Positions 1-5,609 of a stretch of DNA of 7,613 bases are shown here, piece after piece (the stretch's first letter is position 1; the number at the start of each line of letters is the position of its first letter). The translations under genes were made by a program, and so were the position numbers. The stretch covers positions 1 through 7,613 of the forward strand of contig CAAGIU010000087.1 of NCBI GenBank assembly GCA_900770015.1, given 5' to 3'. Source of the stretch: an uncultured Oscillospiraceae bacterium (GTDB lineage Bacteria; Bacillota_A; Clostridia; Oscillospirales; Oscillospiraceae). The notes below the pieces were generated by a model. That model searched no databases, had not been told where the DNA came from, and was given only the letters and a program-made list of their open reading frames with translations.

Positions 1-141
1 CGAACAGGCTGACTGAGGGAGAGAGCCCCGGATTTTTAGATGCGGTAACATTAGAAGCGCTGGCGATCAACAAACGCTCTCTCCCTCAGTCCGCTTCGCG
101 GCCAGCTCCCTCCCAGAGGGAGCCTTTGGTGCACGCCGTGC
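1..141. repeat. Palindromic CTCCCTC-type intergenic repeat element, cut by the window start
   Basis: A perfect 16-bp inverted repeat, GACTGAGGGAGAGAGC at 11-26 and its complement at 76-91, brackets a 49-bp core. The right arm runs straight into three small hairpins: CCGC-TTC-GCGG at 91-101, GCTCCCTC-CCA-GAGGGAGC at 105-123 (8-bp stem) and GCAC-GCC-GTGC at 131-141. Read on the minus strand, the left arm also continues into hairpin-like sequence (AGCC then TGTTCG) before the window ends, so it looks like a second, inverted copy of the same unit. No reading frame is apparent. It lies directly downstream of the yhaN stop. No T-tract follows any hairpin on the minus strand, so I do not call it an intrinsic terminator, although it could slow or end transcription. 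That this is a dispersed genomic repeat is inference from its form and from my general recollection of similar sequences in gut Clostridia. Confidence 0.65.
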
Positions 142-150
142 GGCGATTCT

Positions 151-2277
151 TTACGCTTCCGGGAGTATCTCGGTTTCTCGTTTCTGACAGCTGAACACAA
201 TTACCTGCTTTTCCCCGGCGATTTCCGACAGAATTTCCAGCACCGCGGCAAGCCTCTCATCATCAAAGCGCACCAGGGCATCATCCAATACCAGCGGCGC
301 ATCCGGGGTCAGCTCCTCCGCCACGGCAAGGCGGAGTGCAAGGTACAGCTGGTCCATGGTGCCCTCGCTGCGCCACAGGGCATCGCGCAGGGTGGTCTCC
401 CCTGCCGCCCCGGCCTGCAGGCTCAAATCCGAGTCCAGTCGAATCCGGTCGTACCGCCCACCGGTCATCCGCGCCATCAGGCTCCGGGCCTTTTCCGCAA
501 TGCGGGGGGCAAACCGTCTCTGCAGCTCCATGGAGGCCATGCCCAGAGTTTTCTGCGCCAGCATCAAAGCGGCGTTGGTCTGCTCCAATTCCCTGATCCG
601 GGTCTCCAACCGGGACAGCTTCCTCCGGATTTCCGGTTCGCTGCCCAGGGAAACCATCCGCCCCCGGATTTCTCCCAGCCGGTTCTGGAGCTGCTGCTGC
701 TCCAGCAGAGCTTCCTGCAAGGCTGCTGTGGTCTCCTCCCGGGTTTCGGTGAGATCATCCGGCTCCGCAGGCTCAGGCATGGGCCGGGCCATGGCCTTCA
801 GGGTTTCATACCGCTCCTGGGCCCTGCGCACCTCGGCTTCGGCATCGGAACGCTCCCGCCACGGACGCAGCTGCTCCCGCCAGAATGCCTCGGCTTCGTC
901 GATGCTCCTGATGCCGCACAGCTGGGTATGCTGCCGTTTCAGTTCCTCGCCCCGGGCAGCCAGCTCCTCCCGGCTTTTCCGGTAGTCCTGTCTGGCCTGC
1001 CGGTGGCGGGAAACCGTGGTTTCGTAATTTCTGGCCAGGCGAACCCAGGCTTCCGGATTCTCTGAGCCGTATTTTCGGAACAGCTCGGTGCGTTCTGTGT
1101 CCTGGCTTCGTTTTTTCACCAGCCCCTGCCCCGCCAGCACCAGGCTCAATATCGCGCCGATGGCGGCCAGGGCGGGGACGCCCAGCCCAAGCAGGACAAA
1201 GCCGGAAAGCAATATCACCCCGGAAAGAAGCAGCAAAATCCACCAGACGGGGCTGCCCAGCGCTTCCAGCAGCAGGGCATCGTCCTCCGCCTCCTCCACG
1301 GCCTCCTCCGGCTCCATGCCCACAAACGCCCTCGGCACCTTGGGCAGCTCCGGCGGCAGGGGAGCCGACTGCTGCCAGGTCTGAAAATCATGCAGCTGCT
1401 CCCGATGGTGTCTCAGAAGCTCCAGCTGACGCTCCGCTTCCTCCCTCCGGGACACCTGGGCGCAGGCTTCTTCCAGCATTTCCAGACGCTCCCGTGCCGC
1501 TGCCCACGCCTGCTGCGCCTGCTCCACCCGCACAGCATCGGTCTGTGCCGCTTCATAGTCCAGAGCCGCCATATGGTTTTGCAGCTTCGCCTGACGCTGT
1601 CGGTTTTCCTCCGAAAGACGGGTCAGCTTCTCCTGCTGAATCCCCAGCGCCTCCAGCTCCTGAAGCATTTCCCGGAGGGTGTCGCGCTCCTGCTCCGCCT
1701 GGGGAAGCAGGCCGGAACGGTTGTAGCGGCAGCGATTTTTCAGCTCCTTCAGCCCCTGCTCCAGTCGGGCGCCGTCGCCGCTTTCGTCACCGGTGGTGAC
1801 AAGGGCATTGAGCCTGCGGCGCAGGGCGTCGTCCCCGGAGACGGGGAGGTCGGAAAGGCGGATAAACCCCGACCTCTGGAAGACGCTGCGCTCCACGCCC
1901 AGCAGCATCTGGCCGCAGTTCTCCGCCGTCAGCTCCGGCACTTCCGCCCCCGTTTCCGTCTCGTAGGCCCGGAAGCAGCCCAGCGGGATTCTGCCCCGGG
2001 TGGAGCGCTCAATGGTGATGTTCCTGCCCTGCCAGTCCAGCTCCATCCGGCCGGACATTGGGCTTCCCGACCAGGGCGCATAGTGGTCCTTGTCTGAAAG
2101 ATTCCCCCGGGTGCTTTTTGCCCGGGTGTCCACGCCGTAGAGCATGGCCATCAGGAAGGCGCACCAGGTACTCTTGCCCCATTCGTTGGGGGCGTGAATC
2201 CGGTTCAGCCCCGGCTTCAATGTCAGACTCTGCCCCTCCAGCTTGCCGAAGGTGGCGGTCATGGAATGGATTCTCAC
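151..2277 (-). CDS. yhaN: YhaN-like SbcC/Rad50-family ATPase with a central membrane hairpin
   Basis: Predicted ATPase partner of the nuclease encoded just upstream, working in DNA end processing or repair like Rad50/SbcC. The 708-residue protein has an N-terminal ATPase half with Walker A APNEWGKST (residues 29-37; the usual first Gly is Ala). Glu/Gln/Arg-rich coiled coils follow at about 190-300 and 395-580. The C-terminal half has a signature-like SEGTMDQLYLALRLA (637-651), a Walker B strand LVLDD (662-666) and a switch-like VIVFSCQKRE (692-701). Between the coils, residues about 344-386 form two hydrophobic segments, a likely membrane hairpin. I see no CxxC zinc hook. It is shorter than Bacillus YhaN, which I recall as about 960 residues, mainly through a shorter coil. 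The start is GTG, overlapping the yhaO TGA stop as GTGA, with an excellent ribosome binding site; the ATG at codon 6 lacks one. The family call is secure; exact substrate is unknown. Confidence 0.9.
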   Translation of the reverse strand: MRIHSMTATFGKLEGQSLTLKPGLNRIHAPNEWGKSTWCAFLMAMLYGVDTRAKSTRGNLSDKDHYAPWSGSPMSGRMELDWQGRNITIERSTRGRIPLGCFRAYETETGAEVPELTAENCGQMLLGVERSVFQRSGFIRLSDLPVSGDDALRRRLNALVTTGDESGDGARLEQGLKELKNRCRYNRSGLLPQAEQERDTLREMLQELEALGIQQEKLTRLSEENRQRQAKLQNHMAALDYEAAQTDAVRVEQAQQAWAAARERLEMLEEACAQVSRREEAERQLELLRHHREQLHDFQTWQQSAPLPPELPKVPRAFVGMEPEEAVEEAEDDALLLEALGSPVWWILLLLSGVILLSGFVLLGLGVPALAAIGAILSLVLAGQGLVKKRSQDTERTELFRKYGSENPEAWVRLARNYETTVSRHRQARQDYRKSREELAARGEELKRQHTQLCGIRSIDEAEAFWREQLRPWRERSDAEAEVRRAQERYETLKAMARPMPEPAEPDDLTETREETTAALQEALLEQQQLQNRLGEIRGRMVSLGSEPEIRRKLSRLETRIRELEQTNAALMLAQKTLGMASMELQRRFAPRIAEKARSLMARMTGGRYDRIRLDSDLSLQAGAAGETTLRDALWRSEGTMDQLYLALRLAVAEELTPDAPLVLDDALVRFDDERLAAVLEILSEIAGEKQVIVFSCQKRETEILPEA

Positions 2278-3341
2278 GGCAGCGTCACCTCCCTGCCATC
2301 CAGCAGGCGGCGGGAAATCTCCGCAGCAGCGCGGATGATCTGCGCCTGCTCCGGGTCGGCCTCCTCCAGCTGCTCCTGAAGAAGCCGGAAATACATCCCC
2401 CGGAGGGAATCTTCCCCGGCATACTCCCAGGGGTCGGTCTCCTCCTCGGTCTCATCCCGCAGCTCCAGATACGCCAGATGGGCAAACCTCTTTTGCAGCG
2501 CCTCCACGTCCACGCGGCCTATGCCCGTCAATTTCACGCGGTGCAGATTCCGGCTTTCTGTCGGAGGCAGGACTGCTTCCAGCGCATCCCCGCCGTCCCC
2601 GGAAACGGAAACCGTCAGCTCCGCAAATTCCGGCAGGCCCAAAGGCACAAACCGCACCCGGGCCGTCTCGTCCAGCTCCGCCAGGAAGACGCCCTTCTCC
2701 CCGGTCTCATCCCAGCCCCTTCCCATGGGGCAGCCGGGCCAGGCGCACAGGGTATTGCCCGCCCGGAAGCTGCCGCTGCGGTGGATGTGGCCCAGTGCCA
2801 GATAGTCAAGGCCCGATTCCCGGACCTGGGCCGCCGTCACCGGACAGCAGGGGGAGGACAGCGTCATGGGGTCGCCGTGGAGCACCGCAACGCACCATTT
2901 TGCATCCCCCTCCGCGTGAAAGTCCTCCAGAAGCCCCGGGCAGTCCATGCTGCGGTAGCCCGCCCCGTAAATCCGGCAGTCCAGCTCCGGCAGATCCACA
3001 AAGGTCAAATCCCCCGAAAAAATATGTACATTTTCCGGCCACGGCTCCATCCACGGTGAATCCGGGCCGCAGAAATCGTGGTTTCCCGGGCAAACGAACA
3101 CCGGGACGCCGCACCGCTGCAGCGCCCGCTTCACCGCGTCCAGCGTCTGCCGGGTGGGGGGGCCGTCAAAGATGTCCCCCGCCAGCAGCACAACATCGCA
3201 TTTTTCCCGGATGCACAGGTCCGCGATCAAATCGGGAATCCGCCGAAGCTGCTCCCTCAGGAACTCCCGCAAGCCCTCTTCCAGAGAGCCGAAGGGGGAA
3301 TCCAGGTGCCAGTCGGCTGTGTGCAGAATTTTCAGTCCCAT
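2274..3341 (-). CDS. yhaO: YhaO/SbcD-like metallophosphoesterase (predicted DNA repair exonuclease)
   Basis: Calcineurin-like metallophosphoesterase of the Mre11/SbcD/YhaO type, expected to cut DNA with two bound metals in complex with the YhaN ATPase encoded next. All metal-site motifs are visible in 355 residues: D10-x-H12 (TADWH), GD56-x-x-D59 (AGDIFD), GNHD at 86-89, H155 in VLHGD, and GHIH at 184-187. The C-terminal third (about 240-355) lacks these motifs. It ends in an acidic, helical stretch rich in Glu and Gln that may bind the ATPase, as the C-terminal regions of Mre11-type nucleases do. The ATG start gives MGLKILHTADWH, the normal beginning for the family. Its ribosome binding site is weak (GGAAAGAG, 7 bases ahead), and it overlaps the end of ymdB by 10 bases, so it probably depends on translational coupling. 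Length and motifs are normal; nothing appears broken. Confidence 0.92.
   Translation of the reverse strand: MGLKILHTADWHLDSPFGSLEEGLREFLREQLRRIPDLIADLCIREKCDVVLLAGDIFDGPPTRQTLDAVKRALQRCGVPVFVCPGNHDFCGPDSPWMEPWPENVHIFSGDLTFVDLPELDCRIYGAGYRSMDCPGLLEDFHAEGDAKWCVAVLHGDPMTLSSPCCPVTAAQVRESGLDYLALGHIHRSGSFRAGNTLCAWPGCPMGRGWDETGEKGVFLAELDETARVRFVPLGLPEFAELTVSVSGDGGDALEAVLPPTESRNLHRVKLTGIGRVDVEALQKRFAHLAYLELRDETEEETDPWEYAGEDSLRGMYFRLLQEQLEEADPEQAQIIRAAAEISRRLLDGREVTLP
2285..2292 (-). promoter_or_regulatory. Ribosome binding site fixing the GTG start of yhaN
   Basis: The minus strand reads GGAGGTGA here, 7 bases before the GTG at 2275-2277. It lies inside the 3' end of yhaO. This spacing and strength support GTG rather than the in-frame ATG five codons later, and suggest coupled translation of yhaO and yhaN. 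Confidence 0.75.
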
Positions 3342-4108
3342 TGGTCAACTCTTTCCGCCCGCAGGCATTTTCCGGTGGCGCTGTCGATGGTGAACAGGAC
3401 CCCTTCCAGCTTGGTGGGGCCGTCTGCCCAGCGGTAGCGCTCGGTGAGGTCGCCCCGGAATTTGGCAATGGACAGCTCCGGGCGGATGCCCAGCACCGAA
3501 TCCCTGGGGCCGGTCATGCCCAGATCGGTGACGTAGCCCGTGCCCTTGGGCAGCACTCTGGCATCGGCGGTGGGCACATGGGTATGGGTGCCCCACACGG
3601 CGCTGACCCGCCCATCCAGCAGGTAGCCCATGGCCAGCTTCTCAGACGTTGCCTCGGCGTGGATTTCCACGAAGATGAATTTCGCCTCCACCTGCTTGAG
3701 GATCTTCTCCGCCAGCAAAAAGGGATTGTCGGGGCCGTAATCCATATTGCAGCGGCCGATGAGGTCAATCACCGCCACATCGCCGAACTTCGTCTCAAAG
3801 GTCTGCCACCCCCTGCCCGGAACCTGGGGCGCATAGTTGGCAGGCCGCAGAATCCGGGAACAGTCGTCCAGATAGGAGGTGATCTCCCGCTTGGCAAAGC
3901 TGTGGTTTCCCAGGGTGATGACGTCGGCGCCGGCATCCAGAATATCCTCCGCCTGGGCCGGGGTGATGCCCACCACACTGGCGTTCTCCCCGTTGACGAT
4001 GACGAAGTCCGCCCCGGTGCGCCGTTTCAGCTGCCGCAGATGCCGCCGGATGCGCTCCATCCCCGGCGCGCCCACCACGTCCCCCACTGCCAGAACCTTG
4101 AATTCCAT
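3332..4108 (-). CDS. ymdB: YmdB-family (TIGR00282-type) metallophosphoesterase, cyclic nucleotide phosphodiesterase
   Basis: 258-residue metallophosphoesterase of the YmdB family, cytosolic phosphodiesterases reported to hydrolyse cyclic nucleotides such as 2',3'-cAMP and to influence biofilm and motility choices in Bacillus. Visible motifs are GDVVGAPG (9-16, D10), NGEN (39-42), GNH (67-69), EIHAEATSEK (148-157, H150) and THTHVPTAD (174-182, H175 and H177), which together make the two-metal site. The reading frame stays open 64 codons further upstream. I choose the ATG at 4108 because the family begins there (MEFKVLAVGD), CAGGAGG sits 7 bases ahead, and the extra codons run through an intergenic repeat. 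The family often sits beside rny (RNase Y) in Firmicutes; here it heads the yhaO-yhaN operon, and its stop lies inside the yhaO start region. That suggests co-expression, but a shared function is unproven. Confidence 0.93.
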   Translation of the reverse strand: MEFKVLAVGDVVGAPGMERIRRHLRQLKRRTGADFVIVNGENASVVGITPAQAEDILDAGADVITLGNHSFAKREITSYLDDCSRILRPANYAPQVPGRGWQTFETKFGDVAVIDLIGRCNMDYGPDNPFLLAEKILKQVEAKFIFVEIHAEATSEKLAMGYLLDGRVSAVWGTHTHVPTADARVLPKGTGYVTDLGMTGPRDSVLGIRPELSIAKFRGDLTERYRWADGPTKLEGVLFTIDSATGKCLRAERVDQWD

Positions 4109-4115
4109 AGCGTTG

Positions 4116-4122
4116 CCTCCTG
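4116..4122 (-). promoter_or_regulatory. Ribosome binding site fixing the ymdB start
   Basis: CAGGAGG on the minus strand, with 7 bases between AGGAGG and the ATG at 4106-4108. It rules out the longer open frame that would begin at 4300. Confidence 0.85.
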
Positions 4123-4129
4123 ATAATCG

Positions 4130-4158
4130 AAAATATGCATATCGTCCTGACTCAGCAA
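4130..4158 (-). promoter_or_regulatory. Candidate proximal promoter for ymdB-yhaO-yhaN
   Basis: On the minus strand TTGCTG (4153-4158) and TATTTT (4130-4135) are separated by 17 bases. The predicted start of transcription near 4123 leaves a leader of about 15 bases ahead of the ATG, just enough to hold the ribosome binding site. A perfect palindrome, ATATGCATAT (4133-4142), overlaps the -10 region. The -10 box is poor, so this is less convincing than the distal candidate at 4437-4465. Confidence 0.35.
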
Positions 4159-4187
4159 GACCAATAAGTTGTAATTTCGTGAAATCA

Positions 4188-4362
4188 TTTGCCCAGCCAC
4201 TGTAGGGGAGGATATTATCCTCCCGCGCAGTGGGGCTTCCCAATAATCTGCTTTGTTGGGCGAATTCGTATCTATGTCCAACATTTTCCCATTCAACCAA
4301 ACACTCGGAAACCGAAACCTGGCGGGAGGCTAATAGCCTCCCCTACAGTGGCCTGAGCAAAA
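4188..4362. repeat. Inverted-repeat element with a hairpin in each arm (miniature-element-like)
   Basis: Two inverted arms, about 4188-4226 and 4322-4362, flank a 95-bp middle. Both contain CACTGTAGGGGAGG followed by the second half of a hairpin, and similarity continues outward through CCAG/CTCAG to TTTGC. The hairpins are GGGAGGATATTATCCTCCC at 4206-4224 and, on the plus strand at 4324-4342, GGGAGGCTAATAGCCTCCC. Read in the same orientation, the arms differ at two paired positions (A and T in one, C and G in the other), so both stems remain perfect. CCACTG at 4198-4203 can also pair with CAGTGG at 4228-4233, lengthening the left hairpin. No protein is encoded: open frames across it have no ribosome binding site or recognisable product. 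A non-autonomous mobile or REP-like repeat is the best reading; no transposase is present. Confidence 0.65.
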
Positions 4363-4436
4363 ATCCGCTCTACAAATCACAATTTCGCAAGCAGCTGTGT
4401 ATAGCCGATGCGCGAAATCGAAAATTTGTTTATCCA

Positions 4437-4465
4437 ATTATAATATAAGCATACCCGTTTCGCAA
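4437..4465 (-). promoter_or_regulatory. Candidate distal promoter for the ymdB-yhaO-yhaN operon
   Basis: On the minus strand TTGCGA (4460-4465) and a perfect TATAAT (4437-4442) are separated by 17 bases. It lies immediately after the terminator of the nrdR operon and points at ymdB. Transcription from about 4430 would give a leader of some 320 bases that includes the inverted-repeat element. The box quality is good, but the long leader is unusual unless the element was inserted between promoter and gene. Confidence 0.5.
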
Positions 4466-4470
4466 GTAGC

Positions 4471-4498
4471 AAAAACCCGGAAGCAGGCTGCTTCCGGG
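4471..4498 (-). terminator. Intrinsic terminator of the nrdR-sdpI operon
   Basis: CCCGGAAGCAG (4476-4486) pairs perfectly with CTGCTTCCGGG (4488-4498), an 11-bp GC-rich stem. On the minus strand it is followed by TTTTT (4471-4475). It begins only 7 bases past the stop codon of the SdpI-like gene, the standard form of a rho-independent terminator for that strand. Confidence 0.9.
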
Positions 4499-4505
4499 AA
4501 GTTGT

Positions 4506-4973
4506 TTACTTTTTCCGCTTATTTCCCTTGTAGTCATAGGTAAAGGCGGCAACGGAGTTGATGGACAGCACCACAATCAGGGCAATGACTGCCTCCGCGA
4601 TCATGCATTTGGCAGCCCGCCAGACGGCTGTCATGGGCTCCAGCCCTCCAAAGGTGACACAGACCATCAGCATGATGACGGTGAGCACCAGTCCCACGCC
4701 GGCAAACATCCAGCCTGCCACCTTCTGGGTGTGCCGCCAGGCGGCGACGCTGCCCATGCCAAAGGTGGTACGGTAACCAAAATAGTAATTGGCCTCCTTG
4801 GGGGCAAGGAGCAGATAGCTCAGACCCGCCAGCACCAGCACAATGGGTCCCACCAGCACCGCCAGACGGCAGATGAGCTTCACCCAGTCCACAATGCTGT
4901 CGATCCGCGGCAGAAGCGCCGCAGGATCAAAGCCATCCATCATTTCCTTGATGGAATCGATACTGAAATTCAT
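4506..4973 (-). CDS. Small SdpI-family-like integral membrane protein
   Basis: 155-residue membrane protein with three clear hydrophobic segments, at about 33-56, 84-106 and 120-143, a polar N-terminus of about 30 residues and a basic tail (NKRKK). The stretch NYYFGYRTTFGMGSVAAW (62-79) followed by RHTQKVAG matches the SdpI signature (N-x-x-FGYRT, then a conserved Trp and a short polar helix before the next membrane segment). SdpI of Bacillus confers immunity to the SdpC toxin and signals by capturing the repressor SdpR; it is longer, with more membrane segments. Short SdpI-like proteins are widespread and mostly uncharacterised, so immunity here would be a guess. The ATG overlaps the nrdR stop by one base (TAATG), and GGAGG lies 7 bases ahead inside nrdR, so the two are surely co-transcribed and probably translationally coupled. 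The family call is likely, the role unknown. Confidence 0.8.
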   Translation of the reverse strand: MNFSIDSIKEMMDGFDPAALLPRIDSIVDWVKLICRLAVLVGPIVLVLAGLSYLLLAPKEANYYFGYRTTFGMGSVAAWRHTQKVAGWMFAGVGLVLTVIMLMVCVTFGGLEPMTAVWRAAKCMIAEAVIALIVVLSINSVAAFTYDYKGNKRKK

Positions 4974-5428
4974 TATTTTTCCTCCAGGAATTTGCTGATT
5001 TCCTGCATGAAGCTGCTGGCGTCCTGGAACCGGTGGTAGATGGAGGCGAACCGGATATACGCCACCTCGTCCACGAACTTCAGCCGCTCCATCACCATTT
5101 CGCCCAGCTTGTCGGTGCTGATCTCCCGCTCCAGGCTGTTCTGGATGGTCTGCTCGATCTCGGTGGCGATGCGCTCCAGATCGTTTACATCCACCTTCCG
5201 CTTGTCGAAGGCGCGGATCATGCTGTTGATGATTTTGTTGCGGTCAAAATTCTGCCGGGAGCCGTTGCGCTTGACCACGATGATGGGCAGAGTCTCCACC
5301 ATCTCATAGGTGGTGAAGCGGCGCTGGCAGCCCATGCACTCCCGCCGCCGGCGGATGCTGACGCCGTCCTCGGAATGCCGGGAATCCACAACTTTACTTT
5401 CCTGTTCTCCGCAGAAGGGACATTTCAT
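4973..5428 (-). CDS. nrdR: NrdR, transcriptional repressor of ribonucleotide reductase genes
   Basis: 151-residue NrdR, the nucleotide-sensing repressor that binds NrdR boxes ahead of nrd operons and represses them when dATP is high. The N-terminal zinc ribbon has all four cysteines (C3, C6, C31, C34) with the basic RRRREC stretch that belongs to the DNA-binding part. An ATP-cone domain covers about 49-139 and begins VVKRNGSRQNFDRNKI (51-66). Length is typical. The family start MKCPFCG fits the ATG at 5428; the ribosome binding site is modest (AAAAGGTG, 9 bases ahead). It is the first gene of a two-gene operon with the SdpI-like gene and has its own promoter. No ribonucleotide reductase gene is in the window, and I found no clear NrdR box upstream, so self-regulation is not supported. 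Confidence 0.97.
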   Translation of the reverse strand: MKCPFCGEQESKVVDSRHSEDGVSIRRRRECMGCQRRFTTYEMVETLPIIVVKRNGSRQNFDRNKIINSMIRAFDKRKVDVNDLERIATEIEQTIQNSLEREISTDKLGEMVMERLKFVDEVAYIRFASIYHRFQDASSFMQEISKFLEEK

Positions 5429-5466
5429 GGTGGGTCACACCTTTTCTTTCCTAGAATTTACCCTGA

Positions 5467-5495
5467 ATTATACCAGATTTTCCGGTTTCTGTCCA
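5467..5495 (-). promoter_or_regulatory. Promoter of nrdR
   Basis: On the minus strand TGGACA (5490-5495) and a perfect TATAAT (5467-5472) are 17 bases apart, a near-consensus vegetative sigma-factor promoter. Transcription should start near 5460, leaving a leader of about 30 bases before the nrdR ATG. Confidence 0.8.
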
Positions 5496-5525
5496 GTATT
5501 ATTTCCACAGCCGGGCGGTTTCCCC

Positions 5526-5554
5526 TTGCCTTTTCCCTGTTTTTGGGGTAAAAT
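5526..5554 (+). promoter_or_regulatory. Promoter of the small membrane gene-lspA-rluD operon
   Basis: TTGCCT (5526-5531) and TAAAAT (5549-5554) are separated by 17 bases, with a G-rich run just before the -10. It is back-to-back with the nrdR promoter, the two -35 boxes being 30 bases apart. Transcription from about 5561 would place a small hairpin, CCGCC-TGA-GGCGG (5566-5578), at the very 5' end of the message, which could stabilise it. Confidence 0.65.
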
Positions 5555-5609
5555 GCTTTTGTATGCCGCCTGAGGCGGTGAAATCCACCTTTCCGGAAAG
5601 GAACGCTCC

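Larger units (their letters stand above)
4125..4425. repeat. 10-bp direct repeat pair bracketing the inverted-repeat element
   Basis: AATCGAAAAT occurs at 4125-4134 and again at 4416-4425, 281 bp apart, on either side of the inverted-repeat element. It could be a target-site duplication from insertion of a roughly 280-bp element. The match is short and AT-rich, and the bases just inside the copies are only weakly inverted (GCATATCG versus GCATCGG), so chance is possible. The rest of this non-coding stretch holds the two candidate promoters and a second short direct repeat, TTTCGCAAGCAGC at 4383-4395 and TTTCGCAAGTAGC at 4458-4470. Confidence 0.3.

Noticed and set aside
105..123. Intrinsic terminator for yhaN
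   Set aside because: The stem is strong, but no T-tract follows it on the minus strand, and the sequence fits the surrounding repeat element better.
2058..4123. Long plus-strand open frames (333 and 442 codons) across yhaO and ymdB
   Set aside because: They are antisense to two genes with complete metallophosphoesterase motifs, and are Pro/Arg/His-rich with no family resemblance.
4109..4300. A 64-codon upstream extension of the ymdB frame
   Set aside because: It has no ribosome binding site, reads through the inverted-repeat element, and lies ahead of a family-typical start that has CAGGAGG at the right distance.
4109..4470. Riboswitch or T-box leader ahead of ymdB
   Set aside because: The only strong structures are the two mirrored repeat hairpins. 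I see no known riboswitch core, no T-box motif, and no minus-strand terminator between the promoters and ymdB.
5489..5510. NrdR box in the nrdR promoter
   Set aside because: The inverted half-sites are only CTGT/ACAG and do not fit the remembered NrdR-box pattern of two CACnATAT-like halves.
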